Source of the DNA: Epithemia pelagica
Lineage: Eukaryota > Bacillariophyta > Bacillariophyceae > Surirellales > Surirellaceae
Assembly (NCBI GenBank): GCA_946965045.2
Contig: OX337239.1
Location: forward strand, 2,666,001 to 2,730,000
DNA: 64,000 nt
Direction of reading: 5' to 3'
Below are positions 40,920 through 53,021 of the stretch, in pieces (the stretch's first letter is position 1; every line of letters starts with the position of its first letter). Under the pieces are notes generated by a model. The model was not told the DNA's origin and did no database searches. It saw nothing but the letters and a program-made list of their open reading frames with translations. The translations under genes and the position numbers were made by a program.

Positions 40920-43900
40920 GATCCCAAGTATTCGTCTGGCGGTTTGATACTGTCGGGCTTGATCGTATAGAGCCTCTGCAGGTCCTGCATCACGGTTTTG
41001 GGATCATGACTAACAATCAGCAGATCATCAATATAGACCAAAACATACTCGTAATACTGGAACCCATCAGATGGTCGAGTGTTCGCTCGAAGCCATACAT
41101 CCGGATCAGCTTGACACATCTTAAATCCCATATCGCGGAGCGTTGCGGCGATGTGATCACGCCACCTTGCGGCAGAACTTTTGAGACCATATAATGCACG
41201 CACTATCAGTGCAGGTTGTCCAACCTTATCTGGTCCAAATTCGAGTCCCGCGGTGGTAGAGGTCTTCTCTTTAGTCGGTGCGTTTAGATATGCGTTTTGC
41301 ACGTACCCGACGAGAACATCTAGACCATTTAGTGCAGCGATAGTAAAAGCAATGCGTACGCTATCGCGGGATACCACACTAGAATAGGTCGATTCTTTGG
41401 GTGGATCAGTTTTGTGGCCTCCGGCCACTAACCGTGCTTTTTGTCGCAGGTCTGATTTGATATCAAAAACCATATGACAGGGAATATGCTTGTATCCAGA
41501 AGGCACTTCGCCATCAGCTGGAAATTCGAAAGCAATACCAACGTTCTTCATTTCTTTCTCAATAGCCTTGCGCCAGAAGTCAGTCCCCGTTTGGCGGTCA
41601 ATCGCCAGGGCCTCTTCTACAGAGTGGGGCAGCTCAATGCCATACTTGTGCGTTCGCTTCCAATAACGTGACTTTACCTTTTCGATAATGCGGTCTCGTT
41701 TGCGAAGTGCACGTGGCACCCACCATGCGAAAGCAGGCTCTTTTGCGATGCCAGTGGATACTACGTATTCGGCGGCTTCAATCATATTTCCATTCTTGAC
41801 GTCTTTGAGCGGCAGCCAAACAGTTGATTGATCGGACAGTTCACATTGCAATTCCCAGCCTTTCGTTGTGTGGTGTGATGTGCCGTCAAGGAACGATGCG
41901 TCTGTTTGCTTAACTGCGGTCTCATCATTGCGGTGACCCACAATGGCTTTCAATGTGTTGAACGCATTGCCCTCCGGGTCAACTTGCGAATACAGATTCT
42001 CTGCGATCATATTGGTTGCATACGACTTGACCGATCCATCCGGAAACTGTACGTCGTAGTACCGGGTATCAAGGATTGGGTTTGAGTCGCGCTCACCAAT
42101 AGGTCGCCCATGAGCATCTTTCGTGCGTCCAATGATTTTCGCTCGAGCGCTTTCACCTCCTCGCGGCAGCATGACTTCAGTGGTGAGATATTTATCTAGT
42201 TCCTCCGGCGTGTACGCGTCGGATTCCAGGGCTTCGGCCTCTGGGAACAAGGGCTCTAGAAGTTCACCTTCGTCAAAGAGGTCTGGGGGTGGATCGCTCC
42301 CAGTTGTACCATCAGATGGCGGCTCGTTCATTTGCGTTTGAATAGCGGCATCATAGTCCAACAACTGCTGATGAATTGTCGGATTCCTCAGGTCGTCTTC
42401 CGGAATGGCCCACACATCTTTTCGTGTGACATGATTGCCCTCTTGCGTTAGGATTTCATAGGCCATATCATCGGTGCAATCATTGGCTAAGCCCAACCAT
42501 CGGCCAATCAGTCTTCTTTCGAAGGGAAACTGTGCCATGGGCATGCGATAATACACCGACTGATAGAATTGGAACATGGCTAATGGAGAGATGTCTGGCG
42601 TTGAGCCAATTGCATGCTCAAACGGTGTACGTCCATCTAATTCAGGGATATCGGATGCCGTGAGTTGCCGTACGTGTGAGCACCATTTAAGAGCATAGCT
42701 CCATAAACGTCGTGGTGCGCCGGTCGTCCTCATAATTTTGACAACTCCCTTCTTTAGTTCACGAATGCTCGCTTCGGCGGCAGTCTGCCATGGACTATAA
42801 GGAACCGTTTTCTCCATCTTTATGCGGTACTCGTTGCATATTTCACGGGACTTCCCTAGGAACAATTCTCGGGCACCATCAGATACCATTGTTTGGGGAA
42901 TCCCTACATTGTGAATCAAAGACATCAATCCTTCGGGATGTTGCTTTTTCGACTTCCAGGGATAAACGTGGTCGAATCTTTTGCCGTCTGTAAAGATCGA
43001 GGCGCCCGTGTCCCCGTTCAGTGATACTTCCTTGGCAAACATCTCGTCCGAGAACCAACGGCCTTTCACATTAGGGAACTTGAGCCACGGTGCCTTCTTA
43101 CGGACCTTACGCTCAGATGGGATTAATACGTTTCGTACTCCAGCCTGCGTCGTCACTTTAAGCGTATTCTTTGCTTTGGGTAAACCAATGCCCCAACGTT
43201 GTGACAGTACGGCTGCGTCAAGCAGCCGACGTTCACGTTTGTCCTCCGGGACTACATCAGGCTCCTCCTTCTCTGGATGAACAGTGACCGTCGCGATCAA
43301 GCGTTCGTCCAGGTCGTCGCCATGTGCGTCGGCGTCCAGATCTGGTGATAGATGGGCAAAAGCATGCTGGTACGTTCGCACTGCTTTGATGAGTCGTGGA
43401 ATGGAGGATGCGGCAATCGAATTCGGATCGCCATTGCGAACGACAGTAGCGGCAGCTACACCCAGTTTCTCCTCCGCGTCCGCAAAGGCGGCAGAACGAG
43501 GTTGCCATGGGCTATCGGCAGTTAGCACAACTTGTGGTAAGTGTTCCAGCTCGTCAGAAGTGGGTTTGCGAGTGGCGAAACCACTTATCACACCAGCCAT
43601 GGTGAGCGGGATGGTGAGATCGGCATCCGGTACGTGGATACTATGCGTGCTGTGCGGGTCAAACTGTTTAGGTACGTCGTTGACAACGATGCCATGGGCA
43701 CGCATCTGGTTCGGACAGAGTAACGAACTGCCCATACGGTCCCCTAAAAACAATGCTTGGTGGATGACAAGCAAGTAAGACTGGTTTTCGCTGTCAGTCC
43801 AGACAGTAGCAACAGTCGCAAGAGGGACATTGGTTAGCGGATTATATTCCTCCGCGAACGGATGCACACTGATATAGCGGTGGGCTTTGGAGAGCATTCC

Positions 43901-44119
43901 GAAGTCTCTTCCCACGGCACAGGTGTCCGCATGTGAGTCCAACTCACAGGTGAGCTCAATGGTCTCAACACCATATTCGTCGGTGTTCATGGCACATAGA
44001 CGATGTGCGAAACGTTTAGAATAACTATAATGGGTGCCTACATGTGCATTCGATTGAACAATAAGATTCGTTTTATCAATTTTTACTGCTTCGGCAGCGG
44101 ATACACAGGGCACACTCCA
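40920..44119 (-). pseudogene. Family B pol, N-terminal part (protease, integrase, RT start)
   Basis: The frame continues directly from gag after the TGA at 44120-44122 and has no ATG before its conserved part. Protease is at LDSHADTCAVG. Integrase shows GDTGASIFTDG, the Asp in MVSDGARELF and the Glu in WQTAAEASIRE. The RT N-terminal part has YVQNAYLNAP and the catalytic YIDD in LVYIDDLLIV. It ends at YLGS, where the Ginger-like element interrupts. Apart from that break and the gag/pol stop, the region is open over about 3.2 kb. Related copies at 50401-52134 and 53022-55065 confirm the reading. Confidence 0.9.
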
Positions 44120-46194
44120 TCAGGAGGAAGGAGACAGGTCGGCAGACTTGTCAGAGACATTCGGGTCACGGACATCGAATTCAAGATCGGCGGAATAACG
44201 ACCGCATCCATTACGCCTTCGCTCTGCGGCAGCCAATTGTCCATTGGCAAGCATAGTGTATTTTAAAGCTTCGTCGAACACTTCCGTGTGCTCGGCTAAG
44301 CGTTTGCACACATGGTACATTTGGCGCTCTTCACGTTCATAGCCTGACATTTTAGACCAGCGCCAAGACCAAATTGGACTTTTGTGGACAATAGTGTCGA
44401 TCTCTTCGCGGAAGCTTCCTTTCAGCATGCTTTGGTCATGCTTGGTAAGTGAGCGGACGTTGCGAGTCCCTTCAGCATACTTGCCTTTGACCGGTAGCGA
44501 CAGCTTCACAAAGATGTCGCCGTGTTCCGGGACTGGCGGGATGGTCATATGACTCATATCAGGACGTCCGTCCTCTTCCCATTGCCACATCGGTGGATAG
44601 GTCTCGTATTCCCCCATGGGGCGAGTACGTACGGATTTGACGGACGCAGATCCGGGTTCGTTCGGTTGTGCTTTAGCCTTATGCGCGAAAAGTCCAAAGC
44701 TGTTGCCAGCTGAGGACTTTGTCGGCTGCGAATCGTCTTCGGATGATTTCGCAGGTGAGGCGGAAGCGCGGAACTTAGCGTGCTTGTCTGGCGACGGTAC
44801 GTTGTCAACAGAGGAGTCAAGCAAGCTCTCGTCTACTTCCATAATGACCGATACGTTGGTCTTAGCCTCCGGCTTAGCGTCGTCTTCGTCAATATCTACT
44901 GAGATTGCATCCTCAGCAGTACTCCCATGCGACGTTTTCGATCTCTTCGACGATGCGTTGGAAGAGTCGTCGGTGGTGACGGATCCAAGCTTCCGCTTTT
45001 CTTTGCGCTCTTTGCGAAGAGCCAGGACTTGTTTGCGTTCGTCCTCTGTCAGGTCTGCCCATTCGTTGGCATTGTAGTGACCAGCATGAACGCGGTCCTT
45101 CTTCTTCTTGCTCTTTTTCTGATTGCGCCCTTTTCCCTTTCCTTTGCTTGGGGTGGTACCAGCAGCGGCGATCTTGCGAGAGTCGTCCTGCGTTTCGGTT
45201 TTGGCGGCACTGTGCACAGTCAAGAAGTTTTGCTGGCACGCTTCGAAGTTCTCCAACTTCTCCTGGTCACCGTTAACGACGGTCTTGGCTTGGACGAGCG
45301 TCGGATCGGTGATCCCATTCATGAAATTGGTCACCTTTTTCGTTTCCGCAACCGTTTCGCCAAGCTCTTCCAGGGTGTTGTGCGCATGTTGGTGACGGTG
45401 GATGTAGTCATGGAAGCGGTACTTCCCTCGTCCTGTAAACTTAGCGTTTGCGATCTGCGCATAAGCTTGTTTCTTGCGCAGGATGCTCGCGGCCTGTCCA
45501 GTGGCTTGCCGCTTGACGGTTAGGTAGGCCTCACGGCCGTCCTTTGATTTCGCATGCGTTTTAGCAAACGTCCATGCCGGGCCATCATAGATAAGAGGGT
45601 AGTACAGCTCAGACACTCTGCGTCGGTCGGCTTTGTACTGATCCCCCTCATGACGAGTGGTCGCGACTAGGTCGTCGTCAATACAGTCGTAATCGGCGGT
45701 TAGTGCGTCGTCCGGTACGTCGGACTCCTCACGCAATACGTAGGTGACACTCCCGTTGTCGGATCGCGGTGCTGACCCAAGTACGTGCGCCACATTCCGT
45801 CGTGACGTTCCCAATCGGCGAGGTTCGTTAGCCTTTTGGGTGGTACTGGGTCATCCTGACCATCAGTGGTGGTGGCATTCAGGAGTTCCGTTACGCGTTT
45901 CATCCACTTGGTGATTACGTCACCAGTATAAGCACCAGCATCAAGGTCCTGACCACGGACAGAACGGTACTCCAACCACATTCGGAAGCCAAGGAACTTC
46001 AGGTTGAACTGGTAGGGTAGAGTCACACCGTCGGGTAGGTTCTTGGCTAATGTCTTCAGCATGGGCTTGACTTCGTTGATGGGAAACTCCAGGAACTGAT
46101 CCGTTGTTGTGAAGCCCTGTTGCGTTAGGTGCTCAACGGTGTCATTGTCGTAGCCACAGCGGCCCAGTGCAGTACGGAAGGCCTTTGCGGCCAT
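44120..46194 (-). CDS. Family B gag with one frameshift
   Basis: ATG 46194 opens MAAKAFRTALGRCGYDND and a structured N-terminal region. Near 45775 the sequence TYLG must change frame to continue as SAPRSDNGSVTYV, so a one-base indel is likely. The second part carries a capsid-like helical region, a basic nucleocapsid-like tract (KGKGRNQKKSKKKKDR) and an acidic/Ser-rich tail ending SPSS-TGA. Pol follows in the same frame (WSVPCVSAAE). Gag-pol is therefore separated by a single TGA, either a suppressible stop or a mutation. Confidence 0.75.
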
Positions 46195-46689
46195 GGTTCA
46201 AGGGTCGGATGAAGGGTAGGAGGGTAGCAGAAGGTCAAACGGATGGCAAGGGAAGGCTTGTTCTTGTGCAGAAATTTGCAATTGTGATGGGAAGAGCGAA
46301 TTTCTGTGAGCCAACAATCTGCGAGTGAATCGGCGAGTAGTCGTCCGGCGATTCCGCGAGCGAGCGAGTTGGCGATCGGCGAATCCGCGAGTCGGCGAAC
46401 CGGCGATTCCGCGAGCAAGCAGGCACGTGTCAAAAGCCAGCAGGCTTATATAATTGAGTCGTACGGAGCGCGTGGATGGACGGTCCACGTGTACGAGCAC
46501 GTGCACGGTACGTTGTGCAGTCGCAAGTCACAAATTAGCGAGTGGGTCCCACAGTGACAAAAACAAGTCACAGAGATGACGCAGGCGAGCGAGTGACGAA
46601 GCTGCTTAGCGCGAACACCTCTCGAGTTTTGATCAGGCGCTTGCCGTCCGGCGAACAGTGGGGAATAACAGACGATGGGTCTGATAAAC
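46195..46689 (-). other. 5' leader of family B with GCGAG-type short repeats
   Basis: This is the non-coding region between the 5' LTR and gag. It contains repeated units such as ccggcgattccgcgag (46345-46360 and 46401-46415) and gcgagtcggcgaa at 46321-46420. The segment 46525-46689 is repeated at 55066-55230, upstream of the LTR of the deletion derivative. The leader next to the LTR (gtttatcagaccca in element orientation) may hold the primer-binding site. Confidence 0.6.
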
Positions 46690-46929
46690 TGAATAAAAAC
46701 TGACGGCCAGACGCAATATACGGCTTGCAACAATCAAACTATCAGAAATTATGGTAACTAAACTAGGGGTGCCCTTTGGGGGCAAATCGCTCACGAAGGG
46801 GCCAAACAGCGACCACGGTACCCACTAGCGAACACGCAACTAGGGGCCGGGCGATGCCAGGCAATGCGTAGCGAGGCATAGCGAGGCCCTTCGTAGTTTT
46901 CAAAGGGGGCGCCCGTGATTATTTATTCA
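46690..46929 (-). repeat. 5' LTR of the interrupted family B element
   Basis: This 240-bp copy reads cacgaagggg and tagttttcaaag where the 33737 copy reads cacgtagggg and taggttacaaag. Confidence 0.95.
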
Positions 46930-47568
46930 ATTGGGGCACTGTCAACTGGGTGACAATAGACTTGTTGTCTCCAAATGCATAGGTGTGGTAAGCTAGAGGG
47001 ACTCCCAACATCCTAAGCGTGTATCGAAGATCCATTACTTGATCGGTCATAGTACGACCTGCGATGAACTCTGAGGTTCACGTTGCAGTAGCAACAGTAC
47101 TTTGTTTTTGGAATACCAATCTACAGGGGTCTTGATAACAAACATAAGCACGCCAGTCATTCCACGTTCGGTAATAAGGTCATGATACAGATTCGCATCA
47201 AAGATCGCATCAAAGATCGCAGAAATCCTGACCATTTGTCCTAACGGCGTCGGTATGTCTTGATGAAGTTCCTCATCAATGTTTTCATATATGGAATTCA
47301 ACCAATCATGTTCTTCTCCCTTGAGTTCACTATCATCAGGAATTCCTGTCCTAACTTTTATAGCTCCATCTTGAAAGTGCTTGGCGTATCCATAGAGATG
47401 TTTCATGCGATCCATGTGTTCAATTCTTGGGGCAGCACGATCAGGTATGTGTGAGTTGTCCAGAATGCGGGCTGGCGCGCGCCCGCGCGCAAGAAGAAAA
47501 TTCGTCGGATGCAACACGGGGTATCGTGGAAAACCATGGTGCTTCAGAGGTCGGTCCGAAACCCTAAA

Positions 47569-47657
47569 CATGTACCTTTTTCCATTCGAAACCTTACAAT
47601 CGTCCCTATGACCATGGTTTGACTGGTTGTTACCTTTCGAATGGAAAAAGGTACATG
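47569..47657. repeat. Perfect 23-bp inverted repeat
   Basis: Arm 47569-47591 (beginning catgtacctttttcc) is exactly complementary to 47635-47657, with a 43-nt spacer. The transcript could form a strong hairpin. It lies at the edge of the segment that does not fit the family X coding region, so it may mark an inserted foldback element. Confidence 0.85.
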
Positions 47658-48062
47658 TTCTGACCTTCATTTTCTACTTGACATTGTGTACAAGGTGTAA
47701 TGCGTTGCGTGGGATGGTTGGGTGGAGTGTCGCGTCCCGTCCCATCCCATCGTATCGATTGAAACACAGAAGTAATAAAATTATGCATACGCTATAGTGT
47801 TGTATTTCTAGCCATTAGACCAGTCGTCGTGATTGTTCAGCTCCTGCTGCTGCGTTTCCGCAAAGTCGGCTGGGACGACTCCAATAGGGCAAGCCAGTCT
47901 CTTCGTCGTCGTCGTCGGGCACAAAGTCACGGGCCTGGTAGACAAAGGGCGACGAGGTTGATTAAAAGACACGGATATCGAAGCTGACACATTGCTGACA
48001 CGCCGGTCACTGGTGAGGTACCTTCCAACGAATGACGCATTGATGGGCAATTTGTGATCCGC

Positions 48063-48250
48063 GTTGTTGCTCTCGTTCGTCTACTTGGTCTTGTTACTCT
48101 CGTGCCCTTGTTCGTCGTGTCGCTCTCGTTGCCCTTGTTGCTCTCATTGGTCGTGGTACCTCTCGTTGGTCGTGTTGCCCTTGTTGCTCTCGTTGGTAGT
48201 GTTGCACTCGTTGCTCTCGTTGGTCTCATTGCGCTTGCTCGTATTGGTGA
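48063..48250. repeat. GTTGCTCTCGTTGGTC-type minisatellite
   Basis: Imperfect 12-15-bp units such as gttgctctcgttggt and gttgcccttgttgctct recur through the interval. Both strands are open across it (Leu/Val-rich or Thr/Asn/Arg-rich). I do not call a gene. Confidence 0.7.
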
Positions 48251-48812
48251 TTGCTGGAAGAAAGAGAGGTTGTTTGGTTGCCTTGCTTTTCACCTCAGCC
48301 AGCCCTTCCCCAGCATGCAACTTGTTGCCTAGGATGCAAGTACTGCGAGGGCAATTGTTGATGTACGTCAACATGTTTGGTTGTTGGTTTTGTGTTTGCA
48401 CTTAGCACATCGGTGCTTTGTCATCACTGGAGAGAGAGAGAGCGGGTGCTGCAAGTCCTTCCAACAAGCGGGGTCGACGATCGTGTACCACATCTTGTTG
48501 GTCCATGGCAAGCAAGGTAGGATCATTGGGTCGTCGAGTATCCAGAAGAGGAAAGGGGCACGGAGGTACGGCATTGATTGTGATGGAGTGTCCCCTCCCG
48601 ACGCGGGTTGTTGTTACAAGTACGCTGTGACTTTCTCTCTTGACTGACTAATTGCCAGTAAACTGAGAATGTAAGCGTAACACTCTAATTAAGCCCCACC
48701 ACATACCTGATCGTGCGCTGTGTCCACGGTAGGAAGATAATGCGTTTACAGCGACTGCGACATCGAATCGACCAAGTGTGATCAACCACTGTGCAGCGCC
48801 GACCACATCTAC

Positions 48813-48963
48813 TTTGCAATGCCCTCTTCGTCCAGGAAGTCAGTGTCATCAAATTCAGGATGATCACCGCTCGGGAAAGGGCGCCAACCATTTACATATA
48901 TTTTGCTATGCCCTCTTCATCCAAGAAATCTGTTTCATCAAGTTCAGGATGATCACCACTTGG
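48813..48963 (-). repeat. Diverged 62-bp direct duplication within Copia family X
   Basis: Units 48813-48874 and 48902-48963 both encode, on the minus strand, a version of SGDHPE(L/F)D(E/D)TDFLDEEGIAK. They are about 80% identical, so the duplication or mosaic of two related copies is old. The proximal unit is followed by the normal continuation of the polyprotein. Confidence 0.75.
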
Positions 48964-49463
48964 TAATGGAGATGATTGTTTCTTTCAAGGTCTCCCCTGG
49001 AAACATCTTCTCATAAGTACTGACCATCTTCTGGATGTACTTCTTGGGCTTATAAAATAGTGTACCATTTGAGCTTGTACTTATGGACATGGACAAGTCT
49101 GTCAAGATATTCTTTTGGATTCTTCATGATCAACAGCAGGTCATCTACATACACATCAATGTATTCATAAACATTACCATTACGTCTCATCCAAACGTCC
49201 TTATCGGCGCGACATGGGGTGAATCCGTCATTACACATTGTGTCGGCAAAGCGTTCATGATAACGTTTCCCAGATGTCTTGAGACCGTAGAGTGCCTTGT
49301 TTATAACCATAGTGTACCCTTCAAGACCAAATACTCTAAATTCTGAACCAGCTTCAAAGTATACCTTTTCTTTTGTATCAGCTTGATAAGCCTGTAAGCC
49401 AATGAGCTCACCGATCAGGAGGATAAGCTTGATACTTCTGAGAGATACTACTCCAGAGTACAC

Positions 49464-50400
49464 GCTTTCCCCTGGATGGTCTGTCAGGTGTCACCCTGCC
49501 ACAAGTCGGGACTTAATCAGCAGCCATGTAGACGTTAGTTCCCTTCACTATGAAGGTCTGGTAATCCATTAACTGCTGTATCTCTATTTTCATACAATCA
49601 AGCCATTTCGTGTTGTCGTTTTCTTCATCAAAGCAAAGTTCTACGAAGCTTCACGTGAACGATTGTGCGTCATCATGGAGATCTTCATTGGTGACAGGGG
49701 TGAAGATCACATCCCACTGAACCACCTGCTCTTCACACTGAAAAGGAAGAGGAACCTCAAACGGCTCAGACCAGATGTGTTTCTTACCTGGCAATGTCTT
49801 CGTAATTATTCCCACCTCGGCTTCAAATGCGTTCTTCAGGGCTGAGAGTTTGTGCAAGATCCTGAATGCATTAAGGATTGCCTCTTTGGCCGACAGAGAC
49901 TATGAAAACGGACAGTCGTATGATCACGACCGCTATTCACCTTGTAGTTGAAGCAGAACCACGGAAAAGTGAACATATTTGACTCCGTCAGCTTCTTTTT
50001 CATCGACATTGGACTCATCTGGTTTGTCAAGTCATCCAAGGCTAGAGGTGCATCAGCTGCGGCCGTCGCTTTCTTGGGCGGAGCCTTCTTCTTGTGGACT
50101 GGGGTCGTATCGAGGCGACCAACAGGCATCGTGGCGGCGATCAGCTCTTTGTCGTCTTCTTCTTTTGTTTCGTCGAGGTCTTCTCTGAACACGAACTCGT
50201 CGTCATTGCCGCTGTTGTCCGAAATGTCTTCAAGACAACGATCCTTCTTTGCTGCTTTTGAACCTGCGAACATAAAGGCGATGAGAAGACAATATGAGAA
50301 ACCAATTAGAAAGTAAAATATGCACGATGGCCATCTTGTGTTCGGCTGAAACAATGGTCTCTCGCTTTCTCGCGAAAGCGATTGCCGAAGGTCTTCTACT
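49464..50400 (-). pseudogene. Element-derived ORF fragments, unassigned
   Basis: Minus-strand ORFs at 50354-49836 and 49857-49651 are short and open. The first contains an acidic stretch (SGNDDEFVFREDLDETKEEDD), KKKAPPKKATAAAD and NMFTFPWFCFNYKV. The second has KNAFEAEVGIITKTLPGKK, which resembles the segment before the RT core in copia polyproteins. They lie between the family X RT and the family B relic and may be the N-terminal part of family X or of a third family. No conserved catalytic motif is present. Confidence 0.4.
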
Positions 50401-52134
50401 TCATGGCCGGCCAGTGAGCGACTCGGACAGCTTCAATGTCCGAGCGGGCTCCTTTGCGATGCCGGCGGACACTGCATATTCGGCGGCTTCATCCATATTG
50501 CCATTCTTGACGTCTTTCAGCGGCAGCCAAACAGTTGATTGATCGGACAGTTCACATTGTAGTTTCCAGCCTTTCTTTGTGTGACGTGACGTACCATCAA
50601 GAAACGATGCGTCGGTTCTCTCAACAGCGGTAAAATCACTACGATGTCCCACAATGGCTTTAAATGTGTTGAATGCGTTGCCCTCCTGGTCAACTTGCGC
50701 ATAAAGATTCTCAGCGATCATATTAGTGGCGTATGACTCAACCGATCCATCCGGAAACTGTACATTGTAGTACCGGGTATCAAGGATTGGATTAGGGTCA
50801 CGGTCACCTATTGGTCGTCCATGAGCGTCCTTAGTGCGTCCAATGATGGTCACTCGAGCACTTTCACCTCCTCGCGGCAGCATGACTTCAGCAGTTAGAT
50901 ATTCATTAAGCTCCTCCGGTGTGTACGCATCGGATTTAAGTGCTTCGGCTTCTGGAAATAAGGGCTCAACTATCTCGCCTTCGTCAAAGAGTTCTGGGGG
51001 TGGATCACTCCCAGGTGTACCATCAGATGGTGGCTCTTTCAGTTTCCTCTGAATAGCGGCATCATAGTCTGTCATCTGTTGTCGAATCGTCGGATTCTTG
51101 AGATCGTCATCCGGAATGGCCTACACATCTTTCCGTGTGACATGATTGCCCTCTTGCGTTAGGATTTCATAGGCCATATCATCGGTGCAATCATCGGCAA
51201 GGCCCAGCCATTGTCCAATCAACTTTTTCTCGAAGGGAAACTGAGACGTGGGCGTGCGATAATACACCGGCTGATAGAATTGGAACATGGCTAATGGAGA
51301 AATGTCTGGTGTGGAGCCAACCACATGTTCGAACGGTTTGCGTTCATCTCATTCAGAGATGTCGGATGCCGTGAGTTGCCGTACGTGTGTGCACAATTTA
51401 AGAGCAAAGCTTCATTCACGTTGTGGTGCTCCGGTTACTCTCATGACTTTGACTACTCCCTTCTTTAGCTCACGAATGCTTGCTTCGGCGGCGTTCTGCC
51501 ATGGACTGTAGGGAACCGTTTTCTCCATCTTGATGCGACATTCGTTGGATATTTCACCGGACTTCCCTTGGAACAATTCACTGGCACCATCAGATACCAT
51601 TGTCTGCGGAATCCCTATATTCTGATCACACCAGTCCGGGTAAGTGGTATGACAAGGTTGGCATCCGACACAGGGATGCTATGCGTACTTTGTGGGTCAA
51701 ATTATTTCGGTACGTCATTGACCACAACATCATTGGTACGCATTTGGTTCGGACAGAGTAACGAACTGTCCATACGGTCCCATAAGAACAATGCTTGGTG
51801 AATGACAAGCAAGTATGACTGGTTGTCGCTGTCGGTCCAGACAGTAGCAGAAGTCGCAATAGGAACATTGGACAACGGAGTATATTCCTCCGAAAATGGG
51901 TGCACAGTGATATAGCAGTGGGGTTCGGAGAGCATGACAAAGTGTCTTCCCACGGCACATGTGTCCGCATGTGAGTCTAATTCACAGGTTAACTCAATGG
52001 TCTCACCATGTTCGTCGGTGTTCATTGCATAGAGACGACATGCAAAACGTTTCGAAAAACTAAATTAGGTGCCTAAAGTGCATTTTGAACAATAAGATGC
52101 GTTTTATCATTATTCACTGTAGCAGCAGATGCAC
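50401..52134 (-). pseudogene. Internally deleted Copia family B relic
   Basis: In element order: protease at 52025-51702 (ELDSHADTCAVGRHF), a deletion that drops the end of protease and most of integrase, integrase at 51600-51412 (MVSDGASELF, WQNAAEASIRELKK), 51324-51121 and then 51075-50401 (DGTPGSDPPPELFDEGE onwards). It aligns with 44119-41700 of the longer copy. Stops and frameshifts separate the pieces and it has no LTRs. It is an old copy, more diverged than those at 33737 and 52661. Confidence 0.8.
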
Positions 52135-52597
52135 ATGGCAGTGTAAGGCCAAGTGTTTCCAACCGTGCTTTCAAATAGTCATACCACAGTCGTGGCGCTC
52201 GATGGTCACCGTACAGACTCTTGTTGACTTCAAGAACTTTATCGCTGTGATCTTTACCGTAGCCCGTTGGTAAGTTGACGGAGATGGGCTCGGGCAAACT
52301 TGATTGAACGAAAGCATTCTCGAAGTAGATTGAGGCTGTAACCAAGTTGTGTTGCACCGACAGAATCAACAATTACAAAATTGATGGCCAGTCGATTACG
52401 GGTGCGAATGTATCCTCCTTGTCAAATATGGCCTTCTGTCGGTTGCCACGAACCACCAAACGTGCTTTGTAGCGAGAGACGGTACCATCGGAAAGACGCT
52501 TTGTTTCCCCCACGACGTGGAATTGTGGGCTGATGTCGTTGGTGGTGAGATTACAAATCAGTCCCACTGTCGTTGAATGAGGACTCGAGAAACCCAA
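52135..52597 (-). pseudogene. RT fragment of a third Copia family
   Basis: The minus-strand frames RYKARLVVRGNRQ and FAPVIDW (52597-52373), then ASIYFENAFVQSSLPEPI and LYGDHRAPRLWYDYLKARLE (52345-52140), are the palm start of a copia reverse transcriptase. They differ in sequence from families A, B and X. The fragment abuts the family B relic near 52135. The catalytic YVDD box is missing, so it is a truncated remnant. Confidence 0.7.
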
Positions 52598-52660
52598 TTA
52601 TTGTCCTTGACGTGCCCGAGAGTTTCACTTTGGAAGTTTCTTGAACATAAGAGGGGCAAC

Positions 52661-52900
52661 TGAATAAAAACTGACGGCCAGACGCAATATACGGCTTGCA
52701 ACAATCAAACTATCAGAAATTATGGTAACTAAACTAGGGGTGCCCTTTGGGGGCAAATCGCTCACGTAGGGGCCAAACAGCGACCACGGTACCCACTAGC
52801 GAACACGCAACTAGGGGCCGGGCGATGCCAGGCAATGCGTAGCGAGGCATAGCGAGGCCCTTTGTAGGTTACAAAGGGGGCGCCCGTGATTATTTATTCA
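52661..52900 (-). repeat. 3' LTR of the deletion derivative
   Basis: This 240-bp family B LTR is nearly identical to 33737-33976 and followed by the same internal gtccccgcgaacaaaatcgg. Confidence 0.95.
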
Positions 52901-53021
52901 GTCCCCGCGAACAAAATCGGGGTGGGCAACTTCGTTTAGTTCGTCATGTCAGCAGAGGCCGGTCCAGTACGTCGGACTATTCTTCAAAAGGGGCGATCCC
53001 ATTTTGGATCTAAAAGGGGTG

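Larger units (their letters stand above)
33737..46929 (-). mobile_element. Ty1/copia element (family B), interrupted by a Ginger-like transposon
   Basis: Two 240-bp LTRs (33737-33976 and 46690-46929) begin TGAATAAA and end TTTATTCA and differ at about three positions by eye. The flanking bases attg (33733-33736 and 46930-46933) are a 4-bp duplication. Without the 5835-bp insertion and its duplication the element is about 7.35 kb. On the minus strand it encodes gag (46194-44120), then protease, integrase, reverse transcriptase and RNase H (44119-34102). The coding region is cut by the Ginger-like insertion at 35085-40919 and has a gag frameshift and an in-frame gag/pol stop. Confidence 0.93.
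46930..49463 (-). pseudogene. Copia family X relic (RT and RNase H), rearranged
   Basis: Minus-strand pieces in copia order are visible. RT at 49463-49050 has ALYGLKTSGKRYHERFAD and the catalytic YVDDLLLIM. The RT/RNase H linker at ~48963-48700 has SGDHPELDETDFLDEEG and, after a local duplication, AQWLITLGRFDVAVAV. RNase H at ~47430-46930 has MDRMKHLYGYAKHF, DANLYHDLITERG, VDWYSK and FGDNKSIVTQLTVPQ. The stretch between about 47500 and 48650 does not fit copia coding and is probably another insertion. Frameshifts and stops are frequent. The RNase H continues at 33736-33629 after the nested family B element. Confidence 0.75.

Noticed and set aside
48054-48405. Leu/Val-rich plus-strand ORFs suggesting a membrane protein
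   Set aside because: The hydrophobic pattern comes from the gttgctctcgttggtc minisatellite; both strands are open and no start context or conserved motif is present.
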